From contig NW_025777606.1 in the NCBI RefSeq assembly GCF_021130785.1, positions 31,630 through 95,629 on the forward strand: a stretch of DNA of 64,000 nt, read 5' to 3'. The notes beneath the pieces are model-generated. The model was not told where the DNA came from. It saw nothing but the letters and a program-made list of their open reading frames with translations, and searched no databases. Shown here piece after piece: positions 56,647 through 64,000 of this stretch (position 1 is the first letter of the stretch; each line of letters begins with the position of its first letter). The DNA is from Homalodisca vitripennis. Taxonomy: Eukaryota; Arthropoda; Insecta; Hemiptera; Cicadellidae. The translations under genes were made by a program, and so were the position numbers.

Positions 56647-57624
56647 ACTGGTATCATATGTTATTGAGCGATTTCTCGAAAACATGGGTCCTCTTTACGT
56701 AGAGTTGCACATCAATTTATTAAAGAAGGGAAGTTAGTCTAGAAACTGGCTAACTGGTTTTTTAAAGCTGAGAATCAGTTTAAATTGTATCTATATTTAG
56801 TTTTTCGAGCAGTCAATAGTTTTTTTAGAGGAGACATTTTTCTATTGGTTGCAGTTGAAAGGAGACAATATATAAAAATGTAAAATAACAAAGCAGCTTT
56901 TTTTAGCTTGGCACACTTAAATGGAACCAGTAGACTTGTAAATAATCAGGTCAGCGATATGATTATCGACTGTGTAGGTCAAAATACGAATTATAATATT
57001 ATTTAGTAAAATATCAGTAATATAACTGTTATTTATGTATATAATGTTATATGTGTCGAGTTATAAAAATATAATCTGAGGTAAAAATTATCACTTGACA
57101 TTTTTTCACTTTCCATATATTTCCATTTTTATTCACATGAAAATTATAGTGAATCACGATGATTTCATTTTTAATATACTAATTTTGTCAATGTCTTAAA
57201 AGAACTAGAAGTGTGCTCATGCATTGCAAATGCCTCCTGGCTCTTGGACTACTAACATAAGATTGTTTTTAGTAGTGTAGATATCAGCATCCTATCTTTA
57301 CGGTAGCGAATTAAATTCTGGGAAGAAATGGGAAAGTACTGAACAATTGAATAACAATTAAATAAAATTTATCTACAGTTTAGATCACAACAAAATCGTA
57401 AAGGTTATGTTTATTTCTCTTAAAGACTTACAATGATAATATTTATGTCAACTAAAGGAATAGAAGTACAATAAAATAATCTGAATTTACAAATACTGGC
57501 TTGGCTTTTGATTAATGTTTGTCTTTGAAGAAACTCTTTTATCGATTTAAATATTTATTGGTTGTTGTACAATGAATACAATGTAATTATTGTGATATTG
57601 TTAACACATTGTTTGTTTTAATAG

Positions 57625-57839
57625 CATAGGATAAATCTATTACACATTGATGAAATAACTAATGGAATTCCCATCAGTAAAGTGAATGTCACAATACAAT
57701 CAAATCCTGATATACTGATTGTCAACATGCACTGGGCTGGTCAACACGAATATTGGTGGTGCCACGAGTATATGACAGTACTGGGAGATAGTCTACTTCA
57801 GTTGTGTTCTAACTGTATCCAACAGCCTTATTGTTTGTG
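57625..57839 (+). CDS. Candidate exon, unknown Cys/Trp-containing protein
   Basis: After an acceptor-like GTTTGTTTTAATAG, 72 codons are open to a TAA at 57841; the donor-like G|GTAATT sits at 57839/57840. The peptide includes HIDEITNGIPISKVNVTIQS, then NPDILIVNMHWAGQHEYWWC, then TVLGDSLLQLCSNCIQQPYC. Its richness in Trp, His and Cys and its balanced codons suggest past coding. I recognise no family. There is no in-frame ATG before residue 35, so it would be an internal or last exon. Confidence 0.3.
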
Positions 57840-58078
57840 GTAATTATTGCCCATCAATATAGTTTTGATTAAGATATCTTTTGTTTACTCGCATATTCTA
57901 ATTTTTCTTGTTTAGTGGACAAACCTAAAAAGTTACTAACTTAACAAAATAAACATTATCAATTTCATAACAAACAGAAGATAATATTACAATTGTATGA
58001 GAGAGTACGAAAACTAATGCTTCCTGGGTAGATTACATACCACTAGAAGAAAATAGCATTTAGGTGTAAAGTCTCGCA

Positions 58079-58276
58079 ATGTTGACTATGATCTGGAGAC
58101 TTATGGCAGCTTCTCACAATAAGAATACCTGGGAATTTTACGATGGTAAATGGTATTTATTTGACTACTGTTTTATAGATCGCTTAATGGTTCAGGTTTA
58201 TCGCAAGGGCTGCGCGATCTGTACGAGGTTATGCAGCTCTTCTATCGTTTCTAATTTATGGAATGAGGTGGAGTGA
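58079..58276 (+). CDS. Candidate ORF/exon, unknown protein
   Basis: A 65-codon ATG frame reads MLTMIWRLMAASHNKNTWEF, then YDGKWYLFDYCFIDRLMVQV, then YRKGCAICTRLCSSSIVSNL, and ends NEVE. Just upstream a second frame also looks coding (KSRNVDYDLETYGSFSQ, ending at a TAA inside this ORF). A single frameshift near 58120 would join the two, which hints at a decayed coding sequence. It may be part of the same relic as 57625-57839. No family is recognised. Confidence 0.25.
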   Translation: MLTMIWRLMAASHNKNTWEFYDGKWYLFDYCFIDRLMVQVYRKGCAICTRLCSSSIVSNLWNEVE

Positions 58277-58447
58277 TTCCCATACACAAATGTAATTTTA
58301 TAACAATACATTATATGGTGGTTTACATAATATGAGTACAAGCACCTTTCACTCTTGATTATTTTCATTGTCAGTATTATCCTACGCCTTTTTTCAAGAT
58401 TTGGTTATTAATTCTTCAGTGAGAATATGTAAGCTACAGTAGAACAT

Positions 58448-58556
58448 ATGTATGGATTACGTTCCGTTACGTACGGGTTACGTATGAATGGGTTAACATA
58501 CATAGGTTACATACATACGTTGACATACTTACGTTATGTATGGGTTACGTACCTTA
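58448..58556. repeat. Degenerate short tandem repeat
   Basis: Repeated variants of GGTTACGTA / ACATACATA over about 110 bp, including GTTACGTACGGGTTACGTAT. Several overlapping palindromic TACGTA sites are present. Confidence 0.7.
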
Positions 58557-58779
58557 AGTTCCAATTACAAGTTAACTGACGTTTATACATGTTCTTAGTA
58601 TTTTACTGTAACAAAATTCGATATTTTAACAATATTTTAATGCTTAATGTTAATTTTATTCGTGTCTACACATATTTTTTTATTTCTCTATAGCTTCGAA
58701 ACTTCATAATGCTTTCATCAAAATTAAGTTTATTATATACACTAAACGACAATCTGTATGGTTTATGTAGGTGGACAGT

Positions 58780-59650
58780 CGTAATCCTAATCCTAATAAT
58801 ATTATAAATACGAAAGTGCCTTTGTTTACTTGCTTTTCTTTTACGCATAAATTATTCAAGTGATTTTACTGGTTCTAAATGGCCATTCTTACGGTCCCTG
58901 GTATAAGTAAGTATAAAAATTGGTAATGGTATAAGTCAATTCTTATTTCGAAAATCCCTCTGGGGTGCGCTCTACTGGTCTCTAAAGCAATTAAAATCCC
59001 ATCTAGATCTATAAATTTGTGAAATATTAATTGAAAGACTTTTCCAAATGATATCAACTGTTGTAAACATTGTTTTAAGACAGCAAAATAATGTGTTTAA
59101 CTAATTTAACCACTATTTTGAAATTTGTTAAATTTAGGTTATGTAAATTCTATAATGAGTAATCATATATTTTTTCAGTGATTAGTGAAGTACTCATAAA
59201 TATCTTAAAACATAAGATGGTCAGAATTTGACTACAAAGACTCCCTTTGAAACAGTCGTCAAGAATTATGCTAGTTGATTTTCCTGGACAGTGCACCAAT
59301 TATACTTTGAACTAATGTACCATTTCTAGCACAAAAATGTTCTAAAGCAAATATTTTTCAGTTTTTAAAGACCAAACAAAGACGTAAATAGTTTCATTGT
59401 TAATTTAATTTTCACTGGACATTTTTAGAAAATATAATTATATGTATATTAAAATATTATATGTAAAAGAAAAATGAATTACATAAGAATTACTTAAACT
59501 TAAAGACGGTTATAAAACCCATCCTAGCTGCCTTTTGCCAAAAGTACAAAAAAGATTAAGAACGATGTAGACTACAATGGTCATAAATATACAATTTTAT
59601 GTATTTTATTGATAATTGTTACAAGAGAAGTGCTGCAGTATAATAAGCGT
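58780..59650 (+). mobile_element. Old Helitron-like element, relative of 43.1-44.3 kb
   Basis: Starts with 'tcctaataatattataaatacgaaagtgcctttgtttact', a leader style seen in Helitron-like elements, and aligns in order with 43143-43960: 'tggccattctta.ggtc', 'cttatttcgaaaatccctc.gg', 'cagtgattag.gaagtactca' and 'agatggtcagaatttgact..aaagactc'. No CTAG end was found, so the right border is approximate. No protein is encoded. Confidence 0.55.
59397..59516 (+). repeat. Direct duplication, unit 1 (partner 59787-59905)
   Basis: About 120 bp beginning TTGTTAATTTAATTTTCACT and ending near AAAGACGGTTATAAA is repeated 390 bp downstream with over 90% identity by eye. Confidence 0.9.
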
Positions 59651-59786
59651 CTGGAATGATCGATAATATTGGATCACGATTAGAATAATGTCAATGCTGT
59701 CAAGCCCTGTTGCAAGTACTGTGCTGCTCAAACTTAGTGTATGCAAAGTTTTATTATTTTCTATAATGTAAAATGCGTATGTTTCT

Positions 59787-59905
59787 TTGTTAATTTAATT
59801 TTCACTGGACACTTTTAGAAAATATAATTATATGTATATTAAATATTATATATAAAAGAAAAATGGAATATCTAAGTTTTACTTAAACTTAAAGACGGTT
59901 ATAAA
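59787..59905 (+). repeat. Direct duplication, unit 2
   Basis: Partner of 59397-59516. Differences are a few substitutions and one or two single-base indels. Confidence 0.9.
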
Positions 59906-62900
59906 CACATGACAACACATGAAATATAGCTTCTTTATCATTCAGTCTTAAATGTCAGTAATGTTTTTCAGTTTAAACGTTATTGTTCTAAGATCCAAAG
60001 AAACCTGAATCTTATATATGGAATTTGAGTAATGTCCACTACAGACGGGAAATACTCTTGTTTGTCAATAACTATTACAAAATAACGTGTTGAGTTATTA
60101 CGTTCCAGTTACCTGTTACTGTGGAAACATGTTTGTATAGATAAATTTCACTCATTACAATTTAACATAGAATGATAAACTAATAAAATTATAAACGGGT
60201 TAATTCAACTTCTCACAATACAACACAATTATTGGGTACTGGGAAGTCCTTATCTACTATTTGTTATTAGGCTATCTATACGTACGTATTATAAATTTAA
60301 AATGTTAAAAATAACCTTTTAAGCGTTCACATAATCTTAGATTGAATTTGGATACTATCTCAATAAAATTTGGGTAGCTTTATTTCATAAAAAAATATAT
60401 TTCTGACTTTTTAATTTGTATTAATAATATTTAGCAATTAAAAATCAGTTGTGTTTTACTAGTGAAAGTCTAATCATATAGTGTTTTACATATTATAAAC
60501 TCACATAATTGTACATGTTAAAAAAATAAAACTATATATCATTAGTTGTGAAAGCTTCGGTTTTTAATTAGTGTATATAACTTTTGATATCTCTAGCACT
60601 TTTTATAAAGAATTGTGAATGTCAGCTTTTCCTTTTATTGTTTTAAAAAAGTGAGAACTTACAAGTTTAAGTCGATTTAATTAACATTTCTGGAGATTTA
60701 GACTCATTTTTTATCCATACTTACTCTAAATTTAATATAGAATATAATAGTAGTAATAAAATTTCATAACAATTTTACAAATTTGGTGAAATGTTCATGG
60801 TATTAAAATAAGAAAGTAATTTTTCTCTGGATATGTGTGAGTAATCCAAACTTTTAATTTCAGTATCTCAGTCACATATATGTTGTATTACCAACGACAA
60901 AATTCTTCGCCACTCAAACCTTTTAATTTAAGTCGTTAATTATACATTATAAGTCCTAAATGATATTTGTAACTGCCTAATATATCTGTGGTTGGCTGTG
61001 CGTATGCAATATTTACTGGAAGGTCGGCATCTGTTTGTGTTTGTTTGCCCCCGTGTGTTTACATGATAATAGCTGAATGGTTAATGTAAAGATTCTTGTG
61101 TTTGCACGAAAGGAAAACATCAGTTGACTTTGGTGATCACCGCATGAAAATAAGTAACTTGAGAATATAACAGTGCGTTTGAAATGGTGGTGTTAAATTA
61201 AAGTTATATCTAAATACTACTTCTATATATTTCAAATTTAATGTTGTATGCATTAACTGTAATGAATAACCGATATGGTTGTACTTTAAAATTAATATTT
61301 TACATACTTAAAAATTTTAATATTAGGCTAAATGTAATAAACACATAACTATACTCAGGTTTTTAATCTTTGTATTTTATATAACAGTGATTTCATAAAT
61401 TACTTTGGTTGTAACTGATTCAATTATCCTTATTCCGGAATTTGCAGAAAGTTTTTGCCTGTTTATAATTGCATAAAACAGATCCGAAATGAAAATACAG
61501 CAACATAATTTACAGTTATGAGGAATTTTCAGGAGTTTCAGTTGTTATGTAATGTAAATAAATCGATTACGATTATATTGGTTTGTCTGAACACAGTTTC
61601 AAACTACCGAATTCAGATGTAGATCTTAGTTCTAGTGGAACAAACTTTAAGACATTCTTGTATTTAACTAAATTTATTTTTATTTTAAGTTTTTACAGTC
61701 ATTAAATTATTCATTAGGTGTTTGAGATTGCTAGAGAGTAGATCGAAAAACTAAATATGTAAGAATATTACATGTTTATGACAAATATGCTACAAATAAG
61801 TGTTTTAAAAACAAAAAAAGTGTAATTTAAAACACTTCTTGCCTGTAATAGTTCGTGAGCTCACCCACGCGAATAAGGGATGATTCATAAACTGCGTATA
61901 ACAATGTTGTGACAAACATATTGGTCACGCATATAGGGCATCAGGCACTTTTTACCATTACACTCTGGTTTAGTTCTGTGCATGTAATAACCCTGAACGA
62001 TTATCTTAGATAGTATTATTGGCAGAATAGTATGTATATGTAATAAATACTCACATTATGGTAATTGGTAAGTATATTTGTAGGTATAATTTCTTGCCTT
62101 TTCGATAAAAAAATATGACGGACTCCCTTGATAAATCTTTAGTACTTTTATATTATTATGAAAAAGGAATGTAAATAACTTCTACCGATCCAAATTTTTA
62201 TGAAATCTCGGCAAAGTAATAATTACCAATTATTGGTTGTATCAAAAAACAAAGTCGGAATGAAACATTATCGGAAACTTTCAAAAATAATCAAAATAAA
62301 AATATAATGAAAATGTTTTTATAACGGCTTGATTAAAACAACCTGTAAGAGTAGAGGCCCGCAATAACATGCTGCCTAACCACATATATGTATGATGGGT
62401 GTTAAAACCTTTAAGATTTATTTTACCTATTTAATATGTCAGGGATGATTATGTCAGGTTGCATAATGCATTTTTTGGCGCCATATTTTGTTTTTATCTA
62501 GGGATATTGATCTCTGGCTCTGTACTAGAAAAATGTTACAACCTACCTAACCAAATAACTTGTAACTTGAAATATATATTTTTCGGTCATAACTTATTCA
62601 ATAACAGGTACTAATATTATATGACGTACTTTAAAACGTCATGGAGTTTTGCACACATGTTCCTATTATATCATAGGCATTAATTGAGAAATAGTGTATT
62701 ATTCTACTTCAGTGCTCCTTCTCCACTAGCTTTAATACGTTCAGTAATATCAATCGATATATCGAAAAATAAAGTAATTTCTCATAGGAGCTGAACAAGT
62801 TACGGACTTTCTCTCTTCCAAGGGACTGCAGGCTTTGACTAACATGCTTGAAAAAAGATTCCAAAGTTTTCTGAATTTGGGAATCCACCCATATGATTTT

Positions 62901-63139
62901 AAATTTAATTTTCTAGAATATCTACAATTGCTTAAATTACTCATTTCGTTTTGCACAAATACCTTAACACTTAATCAACCGATAAGAACAACTTATAAAA
63001 GCAATATTGATTGTAAAAACCTTAATAATAGTCAGGTATTAAATGTGCATTATTTGTCAAATAACCAAATACCAAGCCACTGAAGGTATACATCAATACA
63101 ATTTATCCACGGGAACTTCCCTGTCGTTGAATAATTGTA
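59906..63139. other. Noncoding, nothing firmly recognised
   Basis: Only short frames. 62750-63083 has overlapping frames of 68 and 82 codons on opposite strands with A+T-driven codons and no recognisable sequence. Confidence 0.5.
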
Positions 63140-63290
63140 ATACGACCAAAGCCACTAGTAAAAAGGAAGGTTTCTAATGAATGGTGCTTTCGGACTCTAC
63201 AGCTATAGTCGTGAGGTTAATATTATATTTATAAATTGGCTTTTCCACGCTGGTCTCTGCCGGCTACTGATAACCAACCTATTTTTATAG
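63140..63290 (+). repeat. Family 1 repeat, copy C (fragment)
   Basis: 'atgaatggtgctttcggactctacagc..tagtcgtgaggttaatattatatt.ataaattggctt' and CTGGTCTCTGCCGGCTACTG match 21217-21320 of copy B (CTGGTCTCTGCCGGCTACAG). Only this core is present. Confidence 0.7.
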
Positions 63291-63409
63291 GCCTATTTTT
63301 ATTGTACTTTACGATAAAAACAATGTTCTATGCAATCAATACAATCACTTACGTTCCCAAATGTATGCTAATATTAAAAACTGTGTACACAGTTTTTTTA
63401 CTTCTTAAT

Positions 63410-63620
63410 TAGCAGGACTTTAGCGAAGCTAATGGGGCTTACGGGGCTGGACGGATTTTCGTTCCTACATATATTTCTGTCTTTATGTTAGCTAAATATC
63501 TCGAAAGCGATCCGAACTATGGATTTACAATTTTGCATGAACCTTTATTTCTTCATGTGGAAACAATGAGTTCGATGATGGTGTATGTCACCACATTTAA
63601 TTTGGCTGAGCCCTAGCTAA
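63410..63620. repeat. Dispersed repeat fragment (partner near 1.4 kb)
   Basis: Contains the small stem TTTAGCGAAGCTAA, then CTCGAAAGCGATCCGAACTA, and blocks in the same order as 1380-1500. No ends or ORF were found. Confidence 0.3.
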
Positions 63621-64000
63621 TATTTTTACATTAGTCTTAAGGGTAACCAAGATGGCAGCGATATGATAACAGGAATTAATTAATAAAAATTACTGATTGC
63701 AATAATTTTAGATCCATCATGTGAAGTTTTTACTCATTGAGTTTAAATAAATAATAGAGTGTTAAGTGAGAATTGATTTATTTTCAGCACACTCCTGCAT
63801 TATAGTATCCTCCATACTCGCCGAGCTTTTATATACTGAATACTGCTATAAAACATAACTCAACTTCACAAACATTATATGCAGCCATATAAGTTTGCTC
63901 AAAGTCATGAAGCCTATAATTCAGTAGGCTGACATAATTTCTAACTTGTCCACCGGGGGGTTGTACAAATTTCATTTCTTTATCTTGTCTGTCTGTAAGA
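63621..64000. other. Noncoding window end
   Basis: Nothing recognised beyond A+T-rich sequence. Confidence 0.5.

Noticed and set aside
1..64000. CRISPR array, operon or phage-type defence cluster
   Set aside because: No regularly spaced short repeats with unique spacers and no packed genes. The composition and elements are eukaryotic.

Overview
The window reads as nuclear DNA of an animal, most probably an insect (a hemipteran is possible, but that rests only on the general feel of the repeats). It is strongly A+T-rich, full of (AT)n microsatellites, and carries animal-type transposable elements: Penelope-like, Merlin, hAT, mariner, Helitron and LINE. There is no bacterial-style gene packing, no operon, no CRISPR array, and no tRNA or rRNA gene that I could find. 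I could not identify any intact host gene with confidence. A few short, coding-looking stretches on the + strand next to splice-site-like sequences (about 5.4, 51.1, 53.9 and 56.5-58.3 kb) may be exons of a long-intron gene or relics. They are given low confidence.

Layout. 0-11 kb: mostly featureless A+T-rich DNA with two (AT)n tracts, a ~110-bp tandem array (6.7-7.2 kb) and a mariner relic (10.3 kb). 11-24 kb: two diverged copies of a noncoding repeat, 'family 1'. The first copy is interrupted by a Penelope-like element (12275-13371). The second holds a 5'-truncated LINE (22.2-23.2 kb) and is followed by a non-autonomous hAT element (23292-23987). A second mariner relic sits at 14.8-15.1 kb.

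15.3-18.8, 24.1-24.9 (inverted) and 34.0-39.2 kb hold three copies of a large, ORF-free repeat, 'family 2'. 25.6-27.0 and 49.1-50.0 kb carry near-identical Helitron-like elements in opposite orientation, with older relatives at 43.1-44.3 and 58.8-59.6 kb. 30.6-33.8 kb is a 3.2-kb DNA transposon with 36-bp terminal inverted repeats, subterminal repeats and a decayed, intron-containing transposase-like gene of a family I cannot place in a named superfamily. 40.8-41.3 kb is a third mariner relic beside a perfect 30-bp palindrome. 52229-53567 is a full-length Merlin element with 41-bp inverted repeats, an 8-bp target duplication and a transposase broken by one frameshift and one stop.

The recognised coding sequences are transposition proteins (transposases, a LINE reverse-transcriptase tail, a GIY-YIG nuclease), almost all decayed. 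They do not form a pathway. The value of the window lies in how completely insertion structures are preserved (target duplications, Penelope tail and inverted flanks, nested Helitron 3' ends) and in two poorly explained elements: family 2 and the 30.6-33.8 kb transposon.
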